Shown here: positions 53,631 to 63,282 of the stretch, piece by piece | Layout of the letters: each line of letters opens with the position of its first letter | Position numbering within the stretch: position 1 is the stretch's first letter | From: Choricystis sp. odSpoLacu1 | Taxonomy: Eukaryota > Chlorophyta > Trebouxiophyceae | DNA length: 64,000 nucleotides | Assembly (NCBI GenBank): GCA_958009055.1 | Contig: OY253649.1 | Coordinates: forward strand, 558,001-622,000 | Direction of reading: 5' to 3' | Notes under the pieces: model-generated | The model's input: only the letters and a program-made list of their open reading frames with translations | Databases searched by the model: none | What the model was told of the DNA's origin: nothing | Program-made: the position numbers and the translations under genes

Positions 53631-56600
53631 ATGTCCATCTCGGGCTCCGACTTTGCCGTCACGCTCGCCATCAACGGCGCGGTCGGCCTGGCCTCCACGC
53701 TCGCGTTTGCGTTCTTCCGCCAGCGCCCCTGGGCCCGCAAGTTTTACAGTGAGTGGAAAGTGGGTGTGTGTGTGCATTTGTGTGCGCCAAATGCGGTGTG
53801 GGTGGGGCACGCGTCTTGCCGCCCCGCGGTGGTGCCCTCCACGGAAGCGCCAAACGCGGAGCGAGGGTTTTTCGTCCACGCCCACGCCCACGCCCCCTAG
53901 TCGCGCCCCGCGCCACCCCATTGAGTGTGTTGCACGTGCCCAAAGCCCGCATTGGGGTTGGGTCGGGTCCGTGGCCGCCGCGATCGGGCGCCACGCCACC
54001 GCGCGCGTGGCCTCGACAGACCCAATGTGCGCCCGCAGACCATTGGCCGACAATCCCCACCCAACAACCTTTCCTCCCTCCAGCCCCCAAAGAGTACCTT
54101 CCCGAAGACACCCTCAAACCCGTGCAACGCCCCCGCCGCCTGCGCCCGGGTCTCGTCGCCTGGATGCCCCAACTGTTTGCCGCCGACGGGGAAGAAGTCA
54201 TGGGATCGGCCGGCATCGACGCGTGGACGTTTGTGCGCGTGTGCAACCTGGCCATTCAACTGTTCCTGTTTGTCACGCTGTGGTGTGGGGCGACGTGCCT
54301 GGTGGCCAACATGCTGGGGCATGAAGTGACGGACGCCCTGGCCGCGGGCGGCAAGATGGCGGCCGACCCGTACGCCTACACCTACTGGGCGCCGGCCCCC
54401 CCCCCCGCCGACGCCAAAAAGGACAAAAAGCCGAAAGCCGTCACCACGCCCCAATTCTATGAGAATGAGGCCGACCTGCCGGAACCGCCGCCCGGGCTGT
54501 CGTGGAAGATGTACAAGCCAACGCCCCCGCCCGGGGCGCTGCTGAACGAGACGGATGGTGTGCCCGCGTTCAATGCCTCCAAAGTCGTGGAGTACCTGCG
54601 CAACGCGTCCGCCAACAAGGTGAAAGCCTACTCCGAGGACGAAATCAATCGCTTCGTCTTCTTCCGGGACCAGACCGCCAAAGTGGACACCGCCACCCTG
54701 CAAGACATCGACAAGGCGACGCTCGCCAACGTGCGCGACCGCTCGCCCACGCTGTGGGTGCACGCGTTGACGGCGTGGGTGGTGACCGCCGCCACGCTGG
54801 CTCTGCTGGCCAAATTCAGCAAGGAGGCGGTGTCCCTGAGGCTGCGGTACCTGTCAACCGCGCCCAAAGGGGCGGAGACGCACTCCGTGCTCGTCACCGA
54901 TGTGCCTGGCGTCGCGGGCGGGACCGTCATGCACAAAGTCGACTCCACCGTGTTGAAAGCGTTGCCCGCCTCCCAGCGCGCCAAAGTCAAAGACCTGGCC
55001 ACGCGCGCGTCCGCGCTGGCGGCGTCCGGGTTTGACAAGGCGGCGTCCGCGGTCGGCGTCGACACGCGCGGGGTCGTCCCTCCCGTCCAGCCTGGAGGTC
55101 GACCCCTGGGGCAAGGCGGCCGCCTTCCTGAAGGAGGGGGGCACGCCGGAAGGTCTGGTGGAGAAGGAGTTTGGGGAAATGTTCCCGAACGAGGTGGCGC
55201 ACGTGCAGGTGAGAGAGAAGAGGGAGGAGGGAGGGAAGGGGGGAGAGAGAACAGCGAATCGATTTTCCAAACCAACCCACACCCACACCCACAGGGCGTC
55301 TACAACACGTCCGCCATCGACCCCCTGCTCACCGAGTACAACAAGCTGAAGCTGACGGCGGAAGACCTGCTGGACGACTACGTGGCTCAAAAGCGGCGCG
55401 GCGTGGCCGACGTCAAGCGCCGCACGCGCACCGTGCGCGGCGCCCTGGCGGGGGGCTGGGCACGCGACCAGTACGGGGTGGACGCCAAAGCATCCACCAA
55501 GGTGGACGCCGTCCAGTATTGCGTGGACAGGATGGCGTTCCTGGCGGCCGAAATCAAGAAGAAGCAGGTGACCACGCGCGCGTCGCCCGACGCGACCGCC
55601 TTTGTCACCTTCAAAGACAGGCGCACCCAGTTGCTGGCCACCCAGGCCCTGCCCCACCACGACACCGGCGTGTGGCAGGTGACGGGCGCCCCCCAACCCG
55701 ACGCCGTGCTGTGGGGGGGGCTGTCCCACAGGTCGTGGGAGCGCACTGCGCGCACGTGGGGCGTGTGGGGCGCCTTCATCGTGCTGTGCCTCATCTATTT
55801 GATCCCCGTCACCGCCATCCAGGGCTGGGTCGCCAAAGCGGGGGCGGCCCTGCCCCAGAGCGGACCCGGTAAAATCGTTTCCGGCCTGCTCACAGGCATG
55901 CTGCCCCCCCTCGTCCTCGTCATCTTCATCGCCATCATGCCCCCCGTCCTGCGCCTCATGGGCAAGGTGCAGGGCGCCAAGTCGGAGGCGGAGCTGGACC
56001 AGGGCGTCATCGACAAGTTTTTCATTTTCCAAGTGAGAGAGAGAGTTGGTGCAGGGAGAGGGGGAGGGGCGCCGCAAAAAAACGTTGGGTTGCCTCCACC
56101 CACCCACCCCACCCCACACACACCACTCTCCCTAGGTCATCGTCGTCTTCTTCGGCTCCTTTGTGGGCGGCACCATGCTCGCCACCCTCAAGGACTGGGG
56201 CTCGGACCCGCAGGCGGGCGTGCGCTCGCTCGCGCGCTCCACCGCCGACGTCTCCACCTTCTTCCTCAACTACATCGCGATCAAGGCCCTGTTTGCGCAA
56301 GCCTTCAAGTGCTTCCGCATCATCCCCTTCCTCGTGTACGCGGTGCGGTCCAAGCTGGCGGCCACGGAGCGGTCCAAAGCGCGCGTGTGGAGCGAACAGT
56401 TCATGATCTACGGCGTCGAAGTGCCGATGCTGACCGTCGTCCTCCTTGGCCTCGTCTTCTGCGCAATCAACCCCATCGTCCCCGCCGTCGCCCTGCTCTA
56501 CTTTGTGACGACCCTGTTCTTCCAAAAGTACAGGGTCATGTACGTCGCCCGCCCGCGCTACCAGTCGGGCGGCCTCATGTGGGCCCAAGTGTTTCGCCAG

Positions 56601-57239
56601 GTCATGGTGTCGCTGTACCTGTTTCAACTCGTCATGCTGGGCCTGCTGGCGGTCAAGCGGTCGCCGTCTGCGATCACCATCATCCCCCTGATGGTGGTGA
56701 CGGCCATGGGGCACGCGTGGGTGGCGTCCATCTTTACGACGCCGCTGTCGACGATGTCGCTGCGCGCGGCGGTCGACTGCGACGCCGCCGACTCCGCGGC
56801 TGGCGGCGAAGCCCCCGAGGATGCTGCCACCCGCATGTATGTGTCCCCCGGCATGGCGTTCGATGGCAGCGACCTGGACGCGTTGAAAAAGGAGGCGGCC
56901 GATGTGGATGCGATTCTTTCGGGCACCGCCCCCGTGCCCCCCACAGTCGACGAAGCCGCCGCCGAGAAGGCGGCCGACAAAGCGACGGAGGCCAAGTTCC
57001 AGAAGCAGAGAACGATGCAGCGGCAGGCGACCGCGCTGAAGCGGCAGGCGTCCAAGCTGGAGCACAAAGCGTCGCGCGCGCCGTCGCGCGGCGGCGGCGC
57101 GTCGCCGCCCGCGGCGGCGTCGCCGTTTGTGCAGGAGCGGGCGGCGCCGCCACCGCCGCGCGATGTGGAGGCGGCTGTGCCGTCTCCCGCGGGGGCGGCG
57201 GCGGACGGCCTGGTGCGGCGTCCGGGGCCGCAGCTGTGA
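53631..57239 (+). CDS. OSCA/CSC1-like mechanosensitive or osmosensitive channel (DUF221)
   Basis: Exons 53631-53748, 54084-55208, 55295-56032 and 56136-57239 encode about 1,027 residues. TM1 is FAVTLAINGAVGLASTLAFA. The cytosolic RRM-like region includes THSVLVTDVPGV, SPDATAFVTFKDRRTQLLAT and the block HHDTGVWQVTGAPQPDAVLW. The DUF221 channel core follows: FIVLCLIYLIPVTAIQGWVA, MLPPLVLVIFIAIMPPVLRL, VIVVFFGSFVGGTMLATL and YRVMYVARPRYQSGGLMWAQ. The C-terminus is a charged coiled coil and an Ala/Pro tail. OSCA proteins are mechanically gated cation channels. A +1 change near 55070 (GGGG) is needed to pass from DTRG to SLEVDPWGKAAAFLKEGG. Confidence 0.88.
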
Positions 57240-57656
57240 TGATGGAGAGAGAGAGAGGGAGAGATGACCCCACCCCACCCCATCCCACCCCACCCCCAAA
57301 ACACACGAGCATATCTTTTTGCGTCTTGTTTTTTTTTCGCTAGGTTTTTGTTTTTTGTGTGGGCGTCGTTTCACGGCATCACCCGCTTTGTGGAACGTTT
57401 GTTTTTCCCAGCGGCTCCTTTGAGCGCCCGGGCCTTCCTTCCCCCCCTTTTTTCATGTACGTATTGGTTTTGTTTTTAAAACATGGGCGTTGGGATGGGG
57501 GCGTGCCTCCCAAAGGATGCACCCCCCCACGCTGTCGCTCAAACTATGTAGGAGAGAGAGAAAGAGTTTGTGTTCTTTTTTTTAACCACAGTTGTCTCTC
57601 ATTCCCGCAATTGCAGCCAGCGGCTTGGCGCTCCCGCCAACAACAGCCCGCCCTGC
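57240..57656. other. Intergenic region, OSCA 3' UTR / F-box promoter
   Basis: This is T-rich compared with its surroundings (57325-57480 has several T-runs of 4-9), with CCCCACCCCA repeats at 57266-57300 just after the OSCA stop. No supported ORF. Confidence 0.5.
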
Positions 57657-58508
57657 ATGACTGACACCGGGTGGCAGCCGCCACCGTGGCCACAAGGCAC
57701 GAACGGCGCCCAGCCGCCGCCCCCCGCGTCGTTTGGCGACCTGCCGCTCGACGTCGTGCGCCTGATCACTCGCCAACACTTGCCGCCCTCCGCCTGGCGC
57801 TACTGGCGCGCCACCTGCCACGCCACCCGCGACGTGGTGCGTGACGCGACCACCCTCCTGCGCGTCGACGTGTCTCGCGACGGCCCTCTGCCCCTGGCGC
57901 CGCCACCGGTGGTGGCCGTCGCGCGGCTGAGCGAAGTGCACGCCTACACACACAAGCAGAGAGACGACGACACCGGCCCCACGCTGGCTGACTCCAACGC
58001 GTTGGCCCAGTTGGCGGACTGGGTCGCCGACCGCGCCCCCCCGACGCCCGCCTGTGCGTGTGCGTGAGGTGTGAACGCGCGGCGCTCGATGTCGACGCCA
58101 TCCGCGCGCTCGCCGCGTTCCCCGCCTCCTGGCGCGCGCGCGCACACGCTGGCCCTCCGCGCAGACGGGGTTCGCAGCCTGGAGATGCGGGACACCGTGC
58201 ACGACCGGTGCGGTGTGCAGAGCGTGGCCCCTGGGTTGAGGGTGACGGCTGAAATCAAGCTCGCTGACAGCGACTGCTGCACACTGGCCATGGTCGCCTC
58301 CTGGCCCCTGGTCCGCCTGACGGTGCTGGCTGTCGTGCCGGGGCCGGGCGCCTGGCCCATTCTGGGGTGCGCGGCGGCCACGCTGGTCACGCTGGACCTG
58401 GCGGCCGGGACGCCACTGGACGCGACGCTTGGCAACGGCGAAGTGTGGCGCGCGTTGACCGACCTCACGCTGCGTGGAGAGGACGGGCCCGCGTTTTTGG
58501 AGGAGTGA
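57657..58508 (+). CDS. F-box-like / leucine-rich protein with frame disruptions
   Basis: The start at 57657 gives a Pro-rich head and then an F-box-like helix set, FGDLPLDVVRLITRQHLPPS followed by AWRYWRATCHATRDVVRDAT. The first frame stops at TGA 58065-58067. The protein probably continues in another frame from the C7 run at 58034-58040 as DARLCVCVRCERAALDVDAI, and returns to the first frame at a CG run (58134-58144) with HTLALRADGVRSLEMRD to a stop at 58508. Total length is about 283 residues. The C-terminal part resembles irregular leucine-rich repeats. An SCF substrate-receptor role is possible but weakly supported. Confidence 0.5.
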
Positions 58509-58665
58509 CCGGTGCACTGTGCGCCCGTGTTGGCGATGGTGCGGTGTGTGGGTGGGGCGGGGGCGTGGGGGAGGGAGGGCGTGGTGGTGGAGAGGGTCGC
58601 GTGAGACTGCGCCAACACAACACCGACGCGTCTTTTCTTCTGCCAATCCGCGCCCCGCTCCGCCG

Positions 58666-59256
58666 ATGCCCGCTGCCCGCGGCCCCGCAGCCTGTCGTCC
58701 GGCAGCTAGCCGGCGACCATGCAGCATTGCCTGCCGGCCGGCAACCAGCCGGCCACCTGGCAGCCCCCCCCGTCCTTCCGTCGCCGCCGCCGCCACCGCC
58801 ACCACCCTGCAACGCGTCTGCCGCAAGTGCAACGGCACGCTGCTCAGTCCCTGCCTCTCCTGCGGCGCCAGTGGCCGCCTGCCCCTGTCTGGTTACGCCA
58901 ACAACAACTCGTTCTCCCTGGCCAAGGTGGTGGGCACGTCGTGGACTGCCATCACTCCCGCGCTCAGCCGCACCCACTTCCACGCGGTCGCGACGCGCGT
59001 GCTGCCGACGGGGGGGGCGCTCGTGCGCCTGGTCGCGACGTGCGACCCGTCCATCGTGCTGTGGGTGCCGCCCGCCGTGCTGAAGAAGAGGTCAGAGTTT
59101 GCGGCTGGCTCGCTCACAAAAACAGCGCTCGCCGCGCGCCGTGCAGTCGCGGCGGGCGATGGGCCGGGAGAAGGCGGCGCCTGCAGGACGTGCGGTGGCA
59201 CCGGGGATCGTGCGTGTCCATTCTGCAGTGCGGCTGGGGAGGTGGTGGAGATTTAG
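58666..59256 (+). CDS. DnaJ-type zinc-finger protein, probably plastid
   Basis: A single exon of 196 residues. The N-terminus (MPAARGPAACRPAASRRPCS onward) is basic and Cys/Pro-rich, a possible transit peptide. Two paired CxxC blocks occur: CRKCNG with CLSCGASG near residue 50, and CRTCGGTG with CPFCSAAG near the C-terminus. These resemble halves of the DnaJ Cys-rich domain as in plant BSD2 and LQY1-like proteins, which act as plastid chaperones or thiol enzymes without a J domain. The ~90 residues between the blocks (SFSLAKVVGTSWTAITPALS onward) have no family I recognise. It converges on the E2 gene with 88 bp between stops. Confidence 0.75.
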   Translation: MPAARGPAACRPAASRRPCSIACRPATSRPPGSPPRPSVAAAATATTLQRVCRKCNGTLLSPCLSCGASGRLPLSGYANNNSFSLAKVVGTSWTAITPALSRTHFHAVATRVLPTGGALVRLVATCDPSIVLWVPPAVLKKRSEFAAGSLTKTALAARRAVAAGDGPGEGGACRTCGGTGDRACPFCSAAGEVVEI

Positions 59257-59344
59257 TGGAGGTAGGTGGAGGTTAGCTTTTTGTTAGCAGGTCAAAACTG
59301 ATCACACACAAAATCAAGCAAAAACAGAGTCTCTCTCTCTCTCC

Positions 59345-60253
59345 CTACTCCCCGCTGCGCGGCCGCTTCAACTGCAGCCGTCCCGCCACCACGGGCGCCA
59401 GCGGCTGGCTGGGCGGCTCGGCGGCCGGGGCGGCGCCCCTACCACCGCCACCCCCTGGCCGTGCCAGCGCTGCCGTCTTGGCCCGCGCCTCCGCCTCAAA
59501 CGCGGCCCGGTCGTGCCGGTACTGGTGGCATACGCCCACGTCCACGCCGTCGTCACCGTTGGGGGAGGCCAGCAGGGCGCGCACAGAGGCGAGGACGGTG
59601 GCGATATTGAGCGACGGGCGCCACGCGCCTTTGGGGGGCAACGACAGCACGTCCAAACAGATGCGGCCGCCGGCATCGATGTTGGGGTGGTGCACCGGGG
59701 TGGCGAAGCGGACGCCTGGCGGTTCGAAAGGGTAGCTGGAAGGAGAGGAGGGAGGGAAGGGGGTGAGAAGGAAAAAATGCACTCACCAAACGCGCCGCTG
59801 GCCCCCACGCTTTCACACGACTTACCGGTCGGGCAGCGTGACGTCCAGATCAAATGTGCCGCCCTCGTAGACGGTGTCGGGCGGGCCCTGGTTGGTTGAA
59901 GAGGGGAGGGGGAAAGGGTGTGTCAGTGCCTGTCTGTCACCCTGACGAAAGCCGCCCCTCTCGTCGCCTCGGACTTTGCAGGCCATGCTTTTCTACGCCC
60001 AGATAGACACACACGCTCCCGCAAGCGCGTGGCCACGCCAGCTCCCACCCCGATTCCCACGCACCCTAATTTGCGCGCGCAGCGACGTCAGGTTGTTCCC
60101 CACCGGCCACGCCGCCACGCCGGGGGGGGCGTCCGTCGCCAGCATCTTGAACTCGCGCGCAGCACGCGCAGCCAGCTGGGGGGGCGGCTTGGAGGAGGAG
60201 GGGGGACGTGAATCGCGCACATCGGGCGCGCGCGGCGGGGGGGCGTTCTCCAT
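59345..60253 (-). CDS. UBE2T: UBE2T-like ubiquitin-conjugating enzyme E2
   Basis: Three exons, 60253-60065, 59887-59826 and 59735-59345 (phases 0 and 2), encode 213 residues. The UBC fold includes [40 protein letters not shown] and the HPN motif in [12 protein letters not shown]. The active-site Cys is residue 110 in [20 protein letters not shown]. The segment [19 protein letters not shown] is diagnostic of UBE2T, the E2 that monoubiquitinates FANCD2/FANCI in Fanconi-type crosslink repair. It has a ~24-residue N-terminal extension and a Gly/Ala/Pro-rich tail. The assignment to UBE2T is by motif, without a tree. Confidence 0.88.
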
Positions 60254-60405
60254 TGGCTTGGGCGTGTGTGACCGTAACGCGCGCGCGTGTGCACGCACAC
60301 GGGGCAGAAGAGACGCACTGGAGAGAGAGTTTGCGCGGGGGAAAAAGTTGTGGCTCGCTTTTCTTTCTGCGCCGGTTTTCTTTTCCTTCTTCACTCCACC
60401 CACTC

Positions 60406-61440
60406 TCACGCCGCGGCCGCCCCCTCCTCCTCCCCCACAAACGCGCTCAGCACGGACAGCTTGGTCGTCAACTCCTGCACCCGGGCTCCACCGACCGATC
60501 CAGACGTCAGCAAGCGCTCCAGGCGGGCCGCCTCCTTGGCAAAGTAGTCCCCCCCTTTGGCCGCCCCTTTCTTCGCGTACGCCACGTACAGCGCGCCGTG
60601 GGCTGCGGCGTCGCGGACCAGCTTCTTGGCGGCCGCCTCCAGGGTGGCGGGGGTCGCGGTGGCGGGTTTCAGGGCGTCCAGCGCGGAGACGCGGGCAAAG
60701 CCGCGGTCTTCGGCCAGCACGGAGCGGACGTGGGCGAGCATGGCGTCCGCGGTGCGGGCGCCGTTGTAGCTGCAGCGTGGGAGGGAGAGAGAGAGGGGTG
60801 AGTGTCGTTGGCTCTTGTTGTGTGAGCCTCTCGTTCTGCCCACGCCCCCCACCCACACCACCCACGACACTCACTCTTCGGGCGCCGTCACCGGCTTGCC
60901 CCGCCTGAACACTTTGATGGTGGGGAAGCCGCGCACCCCAAACCTCTCCCCCAGGGGGCGGTGCTGGTCGGCGTCCACTTTGGCGACGACAACGCGCTGC
61001 GCGAGGGCGGGATCACCCGCCACCGCCTCCCCCAGCGTCTTGTACTCGGGGGTCAGGTGCTTGCAGTGGCCGCACCAGGGGGCGTAGAATTCTACGATGG
61101 CCAGTTTGCCGCCGTTGACGTGTTTGTCGAAGGATAGGGGATCTGGAGGGGGAGCGGAGGGTTTGATGGGCGGACGATGCTTTGACGAGGGTGGATCAAC
61201 CACCCTCCCCCGCCTAAGGCAAAGACGCGTGCACGGAGCTGCAAGGAGGCTGCGCGCCCGGCGCGGGGGCACGCACGGGGCCGTCAAGCAAAAGGACGCA
61301 TCGATCGCGCATCAGTTCCTCTGCGCCCTCTCCCCTCACACACCCAACGCACCAAGGTCCAGCACGCCCGCCAGCTTCTCGGTAGGGTCGGTGAGAGCGG
61401 CAGCAGTCGCCGCCAGGGCGCAGAGCAGGAGGGCACGCAT
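60406..61440 (-). CDS. Protein disulfide isomerase, single thioredoxin domain plus ERp29c
   Basis: Exons 61440-61353, 61142-60875 and 60769-60406 (phases 1 and 2) encode 239 residues. A signal peptide (MRALLLCALAATAAALT) leads to one thioredoxin domain with active site WCGHC (C53, C56) in VEFYAPWCGHCKHLTPEYK and the cis-proline loop GVRGFPTIKVF. The C-terminal ~110 residues form the all-helical ERp29/P5-type domain (AAKKLVRDAAAHGALYVAYA, YFAKEAARLERLL). It ends EEEGAAAA with no KDEL-like signal. It would catalyse disulfide exchange in the secretory pathway. Plant PDIL2 proteins have two thioredoxin domains with a similar tail, so this is a shorter version. Confidence 0.88.
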
Positions 61441-61577
61441 TGGATGGCTGTCGAGAGGCGTTTTCTGCGAAAAGAAGAGGAAAAGACTGAGACCTCAGTT
61501 GGTCGCGTCCTTTCTTTTCGTTGCCGCCCGCAATCGCGCCCCTCTGCGCGCGTCCCCTCACCCCCCCAAGCTCCCGC
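61441..61577. promoter_or_regulatory. Divergent promoter region PDI / uL14
   Basis: Start codons lie 137 bp apart on opposite strands. The region contains a purine-rich stretch near 61470-61485 and T-rich blocks at 61508-61520. No defined motif. Confidence 0.45.
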
Positions 61578-62229
61578 ATGATCACCAACGGCTCCCAGCT
61601 GCAGGTGCGTGGAGTGTGGGTGGTGTGTCGCGTCGTCAGGCTTGGGAGAGGGAAGCGGCCGCCGACTGCAGCAAAGGTCGGCCAGCCTCTTTTCTTTCCG
61701 CACGCCCCGCCCCCTCGCCACACTCTGGAACCTGCCATCTCACCTTCTAAACACCCGCACACACGCCCCCCTCCCCCACCCCCCCAGGTCACCGACAACT
61801 CGGGCGCCAAGGTCGTACAGTGCATCAACCAGACGGGCAAGGTGTGGTCGATCGGGGACATCATCACCGTGTCCATCAAGCGGGCACAGCCGAGGGCCAA
61901 GGTGGCGGCAGGGCAGGTGAGTGGAGGAGGGTTGGGGGGGCGGGGGAAGAGGGAAAGAAAGATAGAGGGAAAAAATCAACCCTCCCTCACCACCGCCCAC
62001 CACCCCCGCCTCTCACCACTCCCCCCAGGTCCACAAAGCCGTCATCACTGAAACCGTCAAAGAGTTGCGCCGCCCCGACGGCACCGCCCTGCGCTTCGCC
62101 CGCAACGCGTGCGTGCTCGTAAACGCGAAAAGCCAGCCCCTCGGCACGCGCGTGCTGGGGTTTGCGACACGCGAGCTGCGGGCGCGCGGGTTGATGAAGG
62201 TGCTGTCGTTGACGGCGCGCGTGCTGTGA
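61578..62229 (+). CDS. Bacterial-type ribosomal protein uL14, probably mitochondrial
   Basis: Exons 61578-61604 (MITNGSQLQ), 61788-61916 and 62029-62229, all phase 0, encode 118 residues; bacterial L14 has 122. It contains VTDNSGAKVVQCINQTG, IGDIITVSIKRAQPRA, VHKAVITETVKELRRPDGTA and the C-terminal FATRELRARGLMKVLSLTAR. This is bacterial-type uL14, part of the large subunit near the intersubunit bridge. Plastid uL14 is normally plastid-encoded in green plants, so a nuclear copy is most likely for the mitoribosome. No presequence is visible; the frame is open upstream of the ATG, so an earlier start is possible. Confidence 0.92.
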
Positions 62230-62301
62230 AAACGAAAATCAACGAGTGCTCCGTGTGAGCGCAGTTTTCGCTGTCCACACCCTTCCCATCACAACACCAC
62301 A

Positions 62302-62460
62302 ATGCCACCCCCCCGCATGACGCGGGACACGCTGTCCCTGGCCGTGCTGTGCGTGCTGGCGGCGGGCACGGGGGCGGCCCTGGTGCTGACGTCGCAGGCG
62401 AAGAAGGCGGTCGCGGCGGCGGGGCCGCCGAGGGCAAAAATGCCTCCTGGGCTGGAGTGA
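62302..62460 (+). CDS. Small single-membrane-span protein (52 aa)
   Basis: A 53-codon ORF begins MPPPRMTRDTLSLAVLCVLA and continues through a hydrophobic segment to AALVLTSQAKKAVAAA, ending KMPPGLE. One membrane span is followed by a short basic tail. The GC-rich third positions and the position 72 bp after the uL14 stop fit a real small gene, but ORFs this short also arise by chance. Small one-span proteins of this shape are frequent in mitochondrial inner-membrane complexes. I do not recognise a family. Confidence 0.5.
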   Translation: MPPPRMTRDTLSLAVLCVLAAGTGAALVLTSQAKKAVAAAGPPRAKMPPGLE

Positions 62461-62977
62461 GGGAGGGTGGATGATGGGCGTCGTGTCTTTTTGTAAGAGT
62501 GCAAGCAGGATGTTTTGGGGCGGTTTGTGTTGTGTCAGCTGTGGGGCAGGAAGGTCGCGGGAAGCATGGCACCCTGAAAAAACTCTCACTTTCTCTCCGA
62601 GTTTGTTTTACCACTCGGAGTGTCGCTCCCTTTCCTCGTCCTCCTCTGCACAGGTGCGTCCTTGGCCTTGCCCTCCCGTGTACAGCGGAGCCACACAACC
62701 CACGCCGGGAAACAGGGCGCGGCCCGTTGCTGATGCGTGTTTTTTGCGCGCGCGACACGCGCGCACCCCTCCGCGCCCGCCCGCGTGTGTCCCTCGGCCA
62801 CCCCACCGCGCGCCACACAGGTGTCGCGCTGGACCACCTCCACCGTGGGCGGGGACTGTGGGGAGGCGGAGTAGCCGTGTCAACCGCTGCGCTCTCTCGC
62901 ATCTTGACATCCTGCCTGCCTCTCTCACTCCCAACCCCCTCCCCCTCCCCTCTCGCAGGCAGAACACCCTCCCTCAC
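62461..62977. other. Intergenic region upstream of vacuolar sorting receptor
   Basis: This 517-bp space should hold the receptor's promoter and 5' UTR. It includes a TTTCTC-rich block (62585-62640) and a CA/CT-rich run before the ATG. Acceptor-like CAG sites (62654, 62820, 62959) suggest a possible spliced 5' leader. No coding exon is convincing. Confidence 0.45.
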
Positions 62978-63225
62978 ATGCGGCCCTCTCACCGCCTCCT
63001 GACGCTGGCGGTGGCCGCCCTGGCGGCATCCTCCACCCGCGCGCAGTGGGTGGTGGAGACCAACAGCCTGCGCATCGTGGAGCCCGCGTCCGCGGCGGGG
63101 CGGCACGACGCCGCGATTGGGGACGTGAGTTTCGGGTTGGAGGAGGAGAGGGGTGGGGGTGAGAGGCACGGTGCAGGGGGCTGGATGGTGGTGCACGAGA
63201 GAGGGCGCAGAGGAGCGAAACCGCC

Positions 63226-63282
<57 letters not shown>

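Noticed and set aside
2018..62977. TGTAA polyadenylation signals as used in Chlamydomonas
   Set aside because: I found no consistent TGTAA at suitable distance after the stop codons I checked, so I do not annotate poly(A) signals.
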